Below, in pieces: positions 33,802 through 42,227 of a stretch of 64,000 nucleotides of DNA. Positions within the stretch are counted from its first letter, which is position 1, and the number at the start of each line of letters is the position of its first letter. The notes under the pieces were generated by a model. The model did no database searches. It saw only the letters and a program-made list of their open reading frames with translations, and was not told where the DNA came from. The position numbers and the translations under genes were made by a program. Origin of the DNA: Allokutzneria multivorans (GTDB taxonomy: Bacteria; Actinomycetota; Actinomycetes; Mycobacteriales; Pseudonocardiaceae); NCBI RefSeq assembly GCF_039537405.1, contig NZ_BAABAL010000020.1, positions 1 to 64,000 on the forward strand. The letters run 5' to 3'.

Positions 33802-34011
33802 ATGACCTGGGCAAGACACGCCAGCCCCGTTGTAGAGCACGGCCGCATCGCCGAAGCACGCGCGGTCGAGAAGGTTCACTGCGAGATCCAGAACGGCAGG
33901 GCGGCCCGCACCGTCGCTGTGCACGCCGCGAACGCGGACGACTGCCGCGAACTGCTGGAGATGCTCGGCCTCGCCGCCGACGAGGGCAAGCGCGCCCTCC
34001 AGAGGTCCTGA
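33802..34011 (+). CDS. Small hypothetical protein (69 aa)
   Basis: A 69-residue acidic/basic mixed protein with no membrane segment and no signal. GAAGG precedes the ATG at 33802. The N-terminal MTWARHASPVVEHGRIAEAR is followed by a VEKVHCEIQNGRAARTVAVH strand-like part and a C-terminal helix, DDCRELLEMLGLAADEGKRA. An in-frame start at 33673 would add 43 residues but lacks coding character. I do not recognise a family; genes of this size and composition occur near regulators in related genomes. No functional claim. Confidence 0.55.
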   Translation: MTWARHASPVVEHGRIAEARAVEKVHCEIQNGRAARTVAVHAANADDCRELLEMLGLAADEGKRALQRS

Positions 34012-34083
34012 CCCGGCCTACAAACCGGTTGGTACGCAACGGTTGTAGGTGATCATCGGCTGGAGGTTTCCGAGCTGGTGATC

Positions 34084-35382
34084 TCACACCGCCGTACTCG
34101 CGTCCGCGGCGGGCAGGTCGAGCCGGATCCTCGTCCCCGACATCGGGCCGGAGGAGATCCGCAACGACCCGCCCGCCGCGCGGACCACGCGGTGCGCGAT
34201 GTCCAGGCCGAGCCCGGTGGAGCCCGCCCCGCTCGCGCCCCGGCTCAGCGCCTCCTCCGGATCGGCGATCCCCGGCCCGGAGTCATCGACCAGGATCGTC
34301 ACCACCCCGGCGCGGTTGCGCACGCCGAGCGCGAAGCCGACACCCTCTTCGGTGTGCCGGAACACGTTGCCCAGCAAGGCATCCAGCACTGCGGCCAGCT
34401 CGTCGCGGGCGATGCGCACCGGCGCGGGCTCATCCGCGCCGACCTGGCGCCACGGCCGCTGCTGGTCTTCGGCCAGCGCCGCCCAGAACGCCAGCCGCTC
34501 CCGCCCGACCAACGCGGCGTCGCAGCCCGTCGCGTCCCCGTCGACCAAACCCCGGCGCGCGCGGCGGATGATCTCGTCGACCTCCCGCTCCAACGCGTGC
34601 ACCGCACTGCGAATCCGTTGCGCCCCAGGGCCTTCGCCCAGTGTCTCGGCGTCAAGGCGCAGCGCCGTCAACGGAGTGCGCAGCCGGTGCGAGAGGTCCG
34701 CGACCAGCTCGCGCTCCGCCGTCACCAGCCCGCCGATCCGCTCCGCCATGCCGTTGAACGCGGCCGCGGTCCGCTCCAGCTCCGGCGGCGAGGCCACCTG
34801 CACGCGCGTGCCGAGATCACCGTCCCCGATCGCCTTCGCGCCCTCGGCGAGGGTGCGGGCCGAGCGCACCACCCTGGTGCCCAGCCGGTCCGCGATCAAC
34901 ACCGACAGCAGCACCAGCGCGAGCGCGACGGCGGTCAGCGACACCCAGGCCTCGGTCACCCCGCGTTCGAGTTCCTCCTGCGGCACGAAGGACTCCACCA
35001 GCGCGGTGCGCCGCTCGCCGAGCGCGACCGGTTGCAGCACCGCCTTGCCGTCCATGACGTCCACAATGGACGCGTGCCCGCGCCGCGTCGCCTCGCCCAG
35101 CTGCTCGCGGCTGGCCCGGCTGGTGCCGATCTGCCCGCCCTCCGCCGGGTGCACGGCGATCCGCTGCGCCAGCCCGAACTCGGTGGAGGCCAGCGCCGTC
35201 GCGATCGTCAGCGGGTCGGCGGTGATCGCCAGCACCGGGGTCAGCGCGCTGGCCTGCCGCTCCGCCTCGGTCAGCGCCCGGTCCCGCGCCAGGTCGTAGA
35301 CCACCAGCATCAGCGGGACGAGGAAGGCCAGCGCCACCATCGAGGTCACCGCGAGCGAGACCAGCGCCAGGCTACGGCGCAC
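34084..35382 (-). CDS. Sensor histidine kinase
   Basis: A 432-residue membrane kinase. Two membrane helices, about residues 5-28 and 145-165, flank an extracellular sensor domain. A HAMP segment is followed by the DHp helix with the phospho-acceptor His in LVADLSHRLRTPL near residue 236. The ATPase has N-box DELAAVLDALLGNVFRHTEEG, G1 DDSGPGIAD and G2 TGLGLDIAHRVV. The GTG at 35382 overlaps the regulator stop by 11 bases, so the two are co-expressed. The signal sensed is unknown. Confidence 0.9.
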   Translation of the reverse strand: MRRSLALVSLAVTSMVALAFLVPLMLVVYDLARDRALTEAERQASALTPVLAITADPLTIATALASTEFGLAQRIAVHPAEGGQIGTSRASREQLGEATRRGHASIVDVMDGKAVLQPVALGERRTALVESFVPQEELERGVTEAWVSLTAVALALVLLSVLIADRLGTRVVRSARTLAEGAKAIGDGDLGTRVQVASPPELERTAAAFNGMAERIGGLVTAERELVADLSHRLRTPLTALRLDAETLGEGPGAQRIRSAVHALEREVDEIIRRARRGLVDGDATGCDAALVGRERLAFWAALAEDQQRPWRQVGADEPAPVRIARDELAAVLDALLGNVFRHTEEGVGFALGVRNRAGVVTILVDDSGPGIADPEEALSRGASGAGSTGLGLDIAHRVVRAAGGSLRISSGPMSGTRIRLDLPAADASTAV

Positions 35383-36058
35383 CCGGGATCTCCAGCCTGA
35401 TCCCGACCCCGCGCACGGTGTGCAGGTACACCGGCGCCGACGCGCTCTCGCCGAGCTTGCGGCGCAGCCAGGACACGTGCACGTCCAGCGTCTGGTCGTC
35501 CCTGCCCGGTGGCAGCCGCCAGACCTCGGCGAGCAGTTCCTCCCGGCTGATCACCTTGTGCGGCCGGGCCACCAGGTAGGCCAGCAGGTCGAACTCGCGC
35601 CTGGTCAGCTTCAGCTCGGTCGCGCCGAGGCGGGCCTGCCTGCTGTCCAGGTCCACCGTGATCCGCCCGGCCGAGAACGACCGCTCGGCCTCCTTCGGCC
35701 TGCTCCTGCGCAGCACCGCGGCCAGCCTGGCGGCCAGGTGCTCTCCGGAGAACGGCTTCACCAGGTAGTCGTCGGCGCCCTCGCGCAGCACCTGGATGAT
35801 GTCGGCCTCGGTGTCCCGCGCGGTCGCGGCGATCACCGGGACGTCGCAGATGCCGCGCATCATCCGCAGCACCTCGACCCCGTCGATGTCCGGAAGGCCC
35901 AGGTCCAGCACGACCGCGTCCGGCACCGCCCTGGTGACCTCGCGCAACGCGTCGAAACCGGTGCTGACCGAGTAGGTGGCGTAACCGAAGTCGTTGAGCG
36001 CCCGGACCACGGCGCCTCGGATGGCGTCGTCGTCCTCGACCAGGAGCACCGATGGCAT
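35372..36058 (-). CDS. OmpR-family response regulator
   Basis: A 228-residue DNA-binding regulator. The receiver has the acidic pair EDD at 8-10, phospho-acceptor Asp52 in VVLDLGLPDIDG, and Lys in YLVKPFSGEH. The winged helix, residues about 132-225, includes LTRREFDLLAYL and DVHVSWLRRKLG. It is the partner of the adjacent kinase gene. A secreted or anchored protein gene is divergent at 36104, 45 bases away, and may be a target. Confidence 0.92.
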   Translation of the reverse strand: MPSVLLVEDDDAIRGAVVRALNDFGYATYSVSTGFDALREVTRAVPDAVVLDLGLPDIDGVEVLRMMRGICDVPVIAATARDTEADIIQVLREGADDYLVKPFSGEHLAARLAAVLRRSRPKEAERSFSAGRITVDLDSRQARLGATELKLTRREFDLLAYLVARPHKVISREELLAEVWRLPPGRDDQTLDVHVSWLRRKLGESASAPVYLHTVRGVGIRLEIPGAP

Positions 36059-36103
36059 GGCCGCACGTTAACCGGTCTTGCCAGGGGATGGCACGATGGA
36101 GTG

Positions 36104-36772
36104 ATGAAGCGGCGGCTGGGGTATCTCGGCTTGTGGCTGGTGGCGACCGCCCTCGCGGTCGGCATGGCCTGGCTGGGCCTGCGCTCCGTGCTGGTCGCCG
36201 CCGCTCCCGGCCGCCTCGACCTGCTCGACCACCTCGGCGCCGAGACCGCGCGGGCCAGTGGCAACGGCGACGCCATCGCGCTCGGGCCGCCCACCTCCGC
36301 CGCGGGCGCGACCGGACCGCTCGCGCCGACCGGCCGCTCCGGCATCCCGATCCACCCGCCCGGCCCCGGTTCGCCCGGACCCGGCCCCGTCGATCCCGGC
36401 TTCCCCACCACCACAACGCCGCCGCCGAACGTGCGGCCCACGGAGAACGGCACCAAGCCCACGACCACCCGGCCCACCGTGGGCGCCGGGACGACCACCA
36501 CGACACCGCAGACCGATCCGAGCCTGCTCGGCCAGCCCGAACCGCAGACCCGGACCGTGCGCACCAGGGGTGGCGACTCCACCCTGCGCTTCGCCCAGGA
36601 CGACGTCTCCGTCGTCACCGCGCGCCCCGTCTCCGGTCACGCCGTCAAGGTGGAGCGCACCTCGGCCACCTCGGTCATCGTCACCTTCTCCTCGGCCAAC
36701 TCGTTCTCGCGCATCCAGGCCAACTGGAGCGACGGTCCCGCCTGGCGCATCACCGAGTACCAGTACTCGTAG
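36104..36772 (+). CDS. Membrane-anchored or secreted Pro/Thr-rich protein
   Basis: A 222-residue protein of unknown family. Residues about 7-30 form one membrane helix or uncleaved signal anchor. A long low-complexity linker rich in Pro, Gly and Thr follows, residues about 60-150, like a cell-wall spacer. The C-terminal part, about residues 155-222, is a compact segment ending WSDGPAWRITEYQYS. The ATG at 36104 and the GTG at 36101 are both possible. It is divergent from the two-component genes and probably under their control; that is inference. The R3 repeats follow its end. Confidence 0.6.
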   Translation: MKRRLGYLGLWLVATALAVGMAWLGLRSVLVAAAPGRLDLLDHLGAETARASGNGDAIALGPPTSAAGATGPLAPTGRSGIPIHPPGPGSPGPGPVDPGFPTTTTPPPNVRPTENGTKPTTTRPTVGAGTTTTTPQTDPSLLGQPEPQTRTVRTRGGDSTLRFAQDDVSVVTARPVSGHAVKVERTSATSVIVTFSSANSFSRIQANWSDGPAWRITEYQYS

Positions 36773-36826
36773 CCCCCGCCCGCACCACCTGAACGACTCC
36801 TCCACTTTCACTCCGCACTGAAGCCC

Positions 36827-36907
36827 CGAACGACCCGTTCAGTGCGTTCAACGCACTCAACGGGTCGTTCAGTGCGTTCAAGTACCCAAACGACCCGTTC
36901 AGTGCGT
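36827..36907. repeat. Modular palindromic intergenic repeat, copy R3-A
   Basis: Arms AACGACCCGTTCAGTGCGT (36829-36847) and ACGCACTCAACGGGTCGTT (36851-36869) are complementary at 18 of 19 positions with a 3-base loop, a very stable hairpin. A second AACGACCCGTTCAGTGCG unit follows through TTCAAGTACCC. It is the largest copy of the family and lies between the secreted-protein gene and the XRE gene. Confidence 0.75.
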
Positions 36908-36958
36908 ACGCGGAGTGGGGGCGCCCGCGTGCCCGTGGTTGGTGGTGGCAGCAGTAAG

Positions 36959-37039
36959 CCAACGGCCCGTTTGGTGCGTTGAGGGCGCTGAACGGGTCGT
37001 TTGGTGCGTTCAAGTACCCGAACGATCCGTTCAGGGCCG
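36959..37039. repeat. Modular palindromic intergenic repeat, copy R3-B
   Basis: A second copy 50 bases from R3-A: AACGGCCCG, TTTGGTGCGTTGAGGGCGC, AACGGGTCG, TTTGGTGCG, TTCAAGTACCCG and AACGATCCGTTCAGGGCC in series. It is a variant of the array at 15629. The minus-strand frame through both R3 copies stays open. Confidence 0.75.
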
Positions 37040-37057
37040 AACGGCGTGGGCGTGGGG

Positions 37058-38065
37058 TCACCACTGCCAGTTGATGCCGTGGAAGCCCTTCTGGCAGTCG
37101 AGCGCGTGCAGGTAGGCCATGCGGGTGAGGTCCACGCTCACCGCGCGGCGGTCGTCGCGCGCGCCGAGGCCGAGGCGGGTGGAGCGGTGGCAGTGCGCGG
37201 GCAGTTCGCCCTCGAAGCGCACCTGGAGCAGGTACTGCGGCACGTTGGTGCGCAGGCACCGCTCGTAACAGGTGCTGGGCTTGGTGCCCGCCTCGCCGAA
37301 CTCGACCTCGTACTCGACGAGCACGCTCTCGCCCTTGGCCAGTCTGCGCGCGAAGAACAGCTCGTTGACCATGACCATCCGCTCGCGGTCGTAGCGGGTC
37401 ACGCACCGCTGCCCGGACAGCGAGCGCAGGCTGGTCGGCAGCGGCTGGTCGGCGTCGCCCCGGAAGATCACGACGAGCCGGTCGGCGCCGTCGGCGTTGG
37501 CCCGCTGCACCTGGCAGGAGCGCACGCGGCGCAGCGAGCGGTCGGTGCCGACGGTGACCTCGTCGTGCAGCGACAGCGCGTCGAGCTTGGCGTTGATGTG
37601 CTCGTAGGAGGTGCCCAGCGCCTTGCTCACGTCGGAGTCGGCGCCGTAGAGGTCGGTCAGGCTGAGCCGTTCCTGGGCGCGCACGCCCCGTCCGCGCGGC
37701 CGCGGCGGCCCGATGAGGCTGCTCAGCGAGCGCCTCGGCAGGCGGAGGATGTCCTCCAGCAGCGCGATCGCGCGCAGCGAGTCGGCCCGCTCCGGCCGCC
37801 GCCGTCCGCGCTGCCAGTAGCTCAGCGTGGACAGGCTCACCGTGACGCCCTGGGCGGCGAGGCGGTCCTGGATGCGGTCCAGCGGCAGGCCGCGCCGGTC
37901 GAGCGCGGTCCGCAGCGCCAGGTCGAACGGGCCGGTCCGAAGCACCTCGCTGAGCTCCTGGTCGATCGTGCGCTGCTGGGAGAGAAGCTGCTGGGACGGA
38001 AGTTGCTGTGCCTGGAGCTGCTGGGGCCGGATCTGGTGGGCCGGGATCTGGTGGGCCAGGGTCAC
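37058..38065 (-). CDS. XRE-family regulator with N-terminal xQQLx pentapeptide repeats
   Basis: A 335-residue cytoplasmic regulator. Residues 4-33 are six tandem pentapeptides: AHQIP, AHQIR, PQQLQ, AQQLP, SQQLL, SQQRT. A helix-turn-helix, about residues 55-115, includes VSLSTLSYWQRGRRRPE. The remainder, about 200 residues, is a mixed domain with conserved cysteines seen in related actinobacterial regulators of unknown ligand. The GTG at 38065 is the only start that includes the repeats; a downstream start would remove them. It is divergent from the TetR gene across an AT-rich region. The targets are unknown. Confidence 0.8.
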   Translation of the reverse strand: MTLAHQIPAHQIRPQQLQAQQLPSQQLLSQQRTIDQELSEVLRTGPFDLALRTALDRRGLPLDRIQDRLAAQGVTVSLSTLSYWQRGRRRPERADSLRAIALLEDILRLPRRSLSSLIGPPRPRGRGVRAQERLSLTDLYGADSDVSKALGTSYEHINAKLDALSLHDEVTVGTDRSLRRVRSCQVQRANADGADRLVVIFRGDADQPLPTSLRSLSGQRCVTRYDRERMVMVNELFFARRLAKGESVLVEYEVEFGEAGTKPSTCYERCLRTNVPQYLLQVRFEGELPAHCHRSTRLGLGARDDRRAVSVDLTRMAYLHALDCQKGFHGINWQW

Positions 38066-38343
38066 TGCCGAAACACCCCCCGAAGGTGTCGTCGGGTCAA
38101 CTGGTCAGGTGTCGGTTCCTCCGGCAGGGGAGGAAGAACCGAGCAGGGGTGACGGAAAAACTGTGACGCGCGCTTCACGTAACAACAAGACCTGACGTCC
38201 AGATCGATTTTAACAGAATTACAGGGAAATTGTTTACATACTCTTCGTGGTCGTTCTAAGGAATTATTCGGACCATTTTAAGGTGCTATTAAGGTCGAGT
38301 GTTGGCTTGCGGTGCGCACCGGTGGGGTGTACCAGTGGTACAC
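38066..38343. promoter_or_regulatory. AT-rich divergent promoter region (XRE and TetR genes)
   Basis: 278 bases between the XRE and TetR starts. Around 38195-38300 the composition becomes markedly AT-rich compared with the whole window, with runs such as TTTTAACAG and TTGTTTACATA. This looks like a strong or multi-promoter region; it may also be acquired DNA. The TetR palindrome lies at its plus-strand end. Confidence 0.5.
38327..38343. promoter_or_regulatory. TetR operator palindrome abutting the start codon
   Basis: GTGTACCA-G-TGGTACAC, a perfect 17-bp palindrome with one central base, ending directly at the ATG at 38344. Repressor binding here would block transcription or a leaderless start. 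Self-regulation by the adjacent gene is inference. Confidence 0.75.
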
Positions 38344-38901
38344 ATGCCGTTGCCGCGCTTCACCCGCCTGCCAGGAGACCGTAGGGCCGAGATACTCCGC
38401 GTGGCTAGGGCCCATTTCGCGCGGGAGTCCCCGCAGCACGCCTCCTACAACCGGATCATCGCAGCCGCCGGTATCTCCAAGACCGCCGCCTACCACTACT
38501 TCGACGGGCGCGACGACCTGCTCGGCACGGTGCTCGAAGATGTGGAAGCCCAGCTCATCGCCAGTCTCGGCCGCTGGGTCCCCGCCGAGGACGACCGCCG
38601 CTTCTGGGTGCGCCTGGCCGAGCGGACGGCCAGGGTGAAGGAGCACCTCGCCGCGAATCCGGACGATCTCGCACTCGCGCCCGCGGCCCTGGAGAGAAGC
38701 GACGGGGCGGGTCTCGCGCTCTGGCTGACCGACGTCATGGACAACGGCAGGAAGCTCGGAGTCGTGCGCTCCGATGTAGATCCGGATCTCCTGTTGGCGG
38801 TGACAACGGCGGTTTTCCGAATTTCGGACGCGTGGCCGCCGAAGCAGGTGCGGCTCTTGCTCGCCGGGCTGTGGTCCACGCCGGAGAAGCCCGCCCGTTA
38901 A
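38344..38901 (+). CDS. TetR-family regulator
   Basis: A 185-residue repressor. The N-terminal HTH, residues about 10-55, has AEILRVARAHFARE and TAAYHYFDGRDDLLG, the recognition-helix block. The C-terminal ligand domain is helical and not recognisable by eye. The ATG at 38344 directly follows its own operator-like palindrome and there is no clear ribosome site, so the mRNA may be leaderless. It converges on the SDR at 38949, 48 bases away. The effector is unknown. Confidence 0.87.
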   Translation: MPLPRFTRLPGDRRAEILRVARAHFARESPQHASYNRIIAAAGISKTAAYHYFDGRDDLLGTVLEDVEAQLIASLGRWVPAEDDRRFWVRLAERTARVKEHLAANPDDLALAPAALERSDGAGLALWLTDVMDNGRKLGVVRSDVDPDLLLAVTTAVFRISDAWPPKQVRLLLAGLWSTPEKPAR

Positions 38902-38948
38902 CAACCCGGGCGGGCATAACTCGCGATGATGCGTGCAATCGCGTCGTG

Positions 38949-39800
38949 TTATGGCAGTCCTCCGCCGACCGCGCCGGGGAAGTCCGTCGACTCGGCGATC
39001 TCGCGCCAGAGCTTCACGTCATCGGCGATCTCGGCCAGTTTCCCCTCGATCCCCGAGACCGCCGAGGAGCCCAGCGGCAGGTGCAGCGGGGCCTCCGCCG
39101 CGTCAGCCACCGCCAGGATCGCCGTCGCCGCGCGGACCGGGTCGCCCTCCTGCGCGTGGTTGGTCTCGGAAGCCCACGTGCGCATCGCTCCGGCGCTGCC
39201 GTCGTAGTCCGCGATCCGCTCCCGCACCACGTGCAGCGAGCTCAGGTCGAGGAAGTCAGTGCGGAACGGCCCGGGCGCCACCGAGGTCACCTGGATGCCC
39301 AGCGGGCCCAGCTCCTGGCGCAGCGCCATCGAGTAGCCCTCCACCGCGTACTTCGTCGCGCAGTACGCGCCCCAGCCCGGCCACGAGACGAACCCGCCGA
39401 TCGAGCTGAGGTTGAGCACGCGCCCGGACCGCTGCGCGCGCATCACCGGCAGGACCGCCCTGGTCACGGTGAGCAGGCCGAACACGTTGACGTCGAACAG
39501 CTCCCGCACCTCGTCGTCGCTGGTCTCCTCCACGGCGCCGACCAGGCCCCTGCCAGCGTTGTTGACCAGCACGTCGATCCGGCCGAAGCGCCGAACGGCC
39601 TCCTCGACCGCCGCGCTCGCCTGCTCGGGGTGTCGCACGTCCAGCGCCACGGCGAGCAGATCGGGGTGCTCGCCGAGCGCGGCGTGGACGGTGCGCGGAT
39701 CACGAGCAGCGGCGACGACGGAGTCCCCGCGCCCCAAGGCCTGCCTCGCGATCTCCAGGCCGAAGCCACGGGAAGCGCCCGTGATGAACCAGGTGGTCAT
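38949..39800 (-). CDS. SDR-family oxidoreductase
   Basis: A 283-residue classical SDR. TGASRGFG near residue 8-15 binds the nucleotide, NNAGRG follows near residue 87, the catalytic serine is in NLSSIGG, and the YxxxK is AYCATK. The long variant with a C-terminal tail of about 50 residues suits the SDR group that includes retinol- and steroid-dehydrogenase relatives. The ATG at 39800 is chosen by the family start MTTWFITGAS. It is convergent with the TetR gene, which may or may not control it. The substrate is unknown. Confidence 0.87.
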   Translation of the reverse strand: MTTWFITGASRGFGLEIARQALGRGDSVVAAARDPRTVHAALGEHPDLLAVALDVRHPEQASAAVEEAVRRFGRIDVLVNNAGRGLVGAVEETSDDEVRELFDVNVFGLLTVTRAVLPVMRAQRSGRVLNLSSIGGFVSWPGWGAYCATKYAVEGYSMALRQELGPLGIQVTSVAPGPFRTDFLDLSSLHVVRERIADYDGSAGAMRTWASETNHAQEGDPVRAATAILAVADAAEAPLHLPLGSSAVSGIEGKLAEIADDVKLWREIAESTDFPGAVGGGLP

Positions 39801-39908
39801 TGCCCAACTCCCAGCTGTGTGCCGTGCTTGACGGCGCAGAGCCTGCATCGGCGCGACGGGCCGAACCAGGCCGCGGCGAGCCCAGGACCGGCGTTCCCAC
39901 CCAGCCGT

Positions 39909-40349
39909 TCAGCGCGCGTGCGAGGGGCAGGTCAGCACGGGGTGCGGGCTCCAGCCCTCAGCGGCCAGCCAGGTCAGCAGCACCGTGGGCAGCCGGTCCT
40001 CGGCGACCTCGTGGGCCAGCTCGCCGATCAGGAACAGGTCCAGGCCGCACAGCTCGCACGCCAGGAACGCCAAGCCGTAATGCGGTTGGCAGGCGGCGCA
40101 GAACCGCCGCACCTCGATCTGCCCGGTCGCAGTGATCTCCAGCCACTGCTGGTCGATGTCCCTGGCGTGCTGCTCAGGAGCGGAGTCCGGCGCGCGGCGG
40201 CAGTTCGGGCAGGGCCGCGCTTCCGGGGCGCGTTGTTCGGGAATGCGGTGTTGTTCCTGTTGTTCGTGTTGTTCCGGCTCGGCGGCGCGCGGCTCCGGGG
40301 GAGCGGGGTCGAACAGGCTCAGCTGTGTCGCTGGGTCGTCCTCGTTCAC
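39909..40349 (-). CDS. Hypothetical Cys-rich (zinc-ribbon-like) protein
   Basis: A 146-residue protein. The first third is Gln/Glu/Pro-rich and likely unstructured. Cys pairs follow in CPNC, CAAC and CELC, with a further Cys at LTCPS, suggesting one or two zinc ribbons. No enzymatic motif is visible. The GTG at 40349 has GGGAGGT 4 bases upstream, which decides the start. It lies between an SDR and an F420-type oxidoreductase gene on the same strand. The function is unknown. Confidence 0.6.
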   Translation of the reverse strand: MNEDDPATQLSLFDPAPPEPRAAEPEQHEQQEQHRIPEQRAPEARPCPNCRRAPDSAPEQHARDIDQQWLEITATGQIEVRRFCAACQPHYGLAFLACELCGLDLFLIGELAHEVAEDRLPTVLLTWLAAEGWSPHPVLTCPSHAR

Positions 40350-40426
40350 GGCTACCTCCCTGTGCTGCCCTTGCGGCCCAGTGTTGTCCGCAGTCCTCTG
40401 TGGACCGAGCAGCGACACGGGGGGAG

Positions 40427-41404
40427 TCACACGGCTTCGCGCAGTGCGGGCAGCAGTTCCTTCTCCGCGAAGGAGAAGAAGCCTTCCTGGTGCTCGCCGC
40501 CGATCTGGACCAGCGCGAGGTCGGTGAAGCCCGCGTCGGCGAACTCCCGCACGCTCGCGAGGATCGGCTCCACGTCCGGCCCGCAGGGGATCGCGCCGGC
40601 AACGTCTTCCGGAGTCACGAACTGCGTCGCGCCAGCGAAGCCCGCCGTGCCCGGCAGCTCGGCGTTGACCTTCCAGCCGCCGCCGAACCAGCGGAACTGC
40701 TCGTGCGCCCTGGCGATCGCGGCATCGCGGTCGGCGTCCCAGCACACCGGCAGCTGGCCGATCTTGCGCGCGGAGCCCTCGGCCCTGCCGACCCAGTGCT
40801 CGTCCCACTCCCGGCACAGCCGCTGCTCGGGCTGCACCGCGATCATGGCGTCGGCGACCGGGGCGAACCGCGCGATCGACTCCTGGCCGGACACCGCGAC
40901 CGCGATCGGCACCCGCGACTGCGGGAGGTCCCAGAGCTTCGCCGAGTCGACGCGGAAGTGCTCGCCCGCGTAGCTGGAGTGCCCGCCGTCGAAGAGCCCG
41001 TGGATGATCTGCACGGCCTCGGCCAGCATGTCGTGCCGCACGTCCAGCGACGGCCAGCCCTTGCCGATGACGTGCTCGTTCAGGTTCTCGCCGGAGCCGA
41101 GCCCGAGCGTGAAGCGGTCGTCGGAGAGCAGCTGCACGGTCGCGGCCTTCTGCGCGACGACCGCCGGGTGGTAGCGCATCGTCGGGCAGGTCACGTAGGT
41201 CATCAGCTCCACCCGCTCGGTGGCCTGCGCGACCGCGCCGAGCACGCTCCACGCGTACGGCGCGTGCCCCTGCTCGTCCAGCCACGGCGAGTAGTGGTCG
41301 CTGCAGACCTCGAACGCGAAGCCCGCGGCCTCGGCCGCCGTGGCGTGCCCGACCAGCTGCTTCGGCCCGGCCTGCTCGGTCATCAACGTGTATCCGATGC
41401 GCAT
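40427..41404 (-). CDS. LLM-class F420-dependent oxidoreductase
   Basis: A 325-residue member of the bacterial luciferase-like superfamily, TIM barrel, probably using coenzyme F420. The N-terminal MRIGYTLMTEQAG, the DHYSPWLDEQ region near residue 36 and the RFTLGLGSGENLNEH block are typical of the actinobacterial Fgd-like group, in which F420-dependent glucose-6-phosphate dehydrogenase is the best-known member. Length is close to the family's 330. ATG start at 41404; the site upstream is weak. The substrate is not determined. It is divergent from the SDR at 41487, which could act on the same compound. Confidence 0.85.
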   Translation of the reverse strand: MRIGYTLMTEQAGPKQLVGHATAAEAAGFAFEVCSDHYSPWLDEQGHAPYAWSVLGAVAQATERVELMTYVTCPTMRYHPAVVAQKAATVQLLSDDRFTLGLGSGENLNEHVIGKGWPSLDVRHDMLAEAVQIIHGLFDGGHSSYAGEHFRVDSAKLWDLPQSRVPIAVAVSGQESIARFAPVADAMIAVQPEQRLCREWDEHWVGRAEGSARKIGQLPVCWDADRDAAIARAHEQFRWFGGGWKVNAELPGTAGFAGATQFVTPEDVAGAIPCGPDVEPILASVREFADAGFTDLALVQIGGEHQEGFFSFAEKELLPALREAV

Positions 41405-41470
41405 CTGGCAGAGCTACCCGTTCCGGCGTCCCCCAATCGATATCGCCGCTAACACTATGAGGGAAGTTGG

Positions 41471-41487
41471 TGTTATCGTTGATAACA
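41471..41487. promoter_or_regulatory. Inverted repeat overlapping the SDR start codon
   Basis: TGTTATC-GTT-GATAACA; the last base is the A of the ATG at 41487. A second, longer-spaced pair, TAACAC near 41450 and GTGTTA at 41470-41475, overlaps it. The position suits a repressor blocking a leaderless or very short-leader transcript. Confidence 0.6.
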
Positions 41488-42227
41488 TGAGCACTGGGCA
41501 GACACGCGTGGCGATCATCACCGGCGGTTCGCGGGGCATCGGCCGCGAGACAGCGGAACGCCTTGCCGCACAGGGGTTCCCGGTCGTCGTCAACTACGCG
41601 GGCAACGACGCCGAGGCCGAGGCGACGGTCAGGGCGATCACCGCCGCGGGCGGTCGCGCCTTCGCGCACAAGGCCGACGTCAGCGATCCCGAGGCCGTCG
41701 CCGGGCTCTTCGACGCCGCCGAGCGGGAGTACGGCGGCGTCGACGTGGTCGTGCACTCCGCGGGCGTGCTCAACGCGCTCAAGCCCATCGCCGACACCGA
41801 CTTCGACGAGTTCGACCGCGTGCACCGCGTCAACGTCCGCGGCACCTTCGCCGTCGCTCAGCAGGCAGCGCGGCGAGTGCGCGGAGGCGGCGCGATCATC
41901 ACCTTCTCCACCTCCGTGCTGGGGCTCGCCCCGCCCGGGTACGGCGTCTACGCGGCCACGAAGGGCGCCGTCGAGGCGATCACCATGATCCTCGCCCGCG
42001 AGCTGCGCGGCCGGGACGTCACCGTCAACACCGTCGCCCCCGGCCCGACCGCGACCGAGCTGTTCTTCACCGGCAAGGACGAGCGGACCATCGCCAGGAT
42101 GGCCGCCCAGTCCCCGCTGGAGCGCCTCGGCCACCCCGCCGACATCGCCGAGGCCGTCGCCTTCCTCGCCGGGCCCGCGCGCTGGGTCAACGGCCAGGTC
42201 CTGCGCGTGAACGGCGGTATCGCCTGA
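41487..42227 (+). CDS. SDR-family oxidoreductase
   Basis: A 246-residue classical SDR of the 3-oxoacyl-ACP reductase-like group. GGSRGIG near residue 14-20 binds NAD(P), VVHSAG replaces NNAG, the serine lies in ITFSTSV, and YxxxK is GVYAATK. NGQVLRVNGGIA closes the protein. The ATG at 41487 is chosen because the longer reading runs through the divergent gene and promoter. The adjacent palindrome suggests dedicated regulation by an unlinked repressor. The substrate is unknown. Confidence 0.88.
   Translation: MSTGQTRVAIITGGSRGIGRETAERLAAQGFPVVVNYAGNDAEAEATVRAITAAGGRAFAHKADVSDPEAVAGLFDAAEREYGGVDVVVHSAGVLNALKPIADTDFDEFDRVHRVNVRGTFAVAQQAARRVRGGGAIITFSTSVLGLAPPGYGVYAATKGAVEAITMILARELRGRDVTVNTVAPGPTATELFFTGKDERTIARMAAQSPLERLGHPADIAEAVAFLAGPARWVNGQVLRVNGGIA

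Noticed and set aside
36827..37039. Repeat arrays considered as CRISPR
   Set aside because: Modules are variable, palindromic and not separated by unique spacers of constant length; no cas gene is near.
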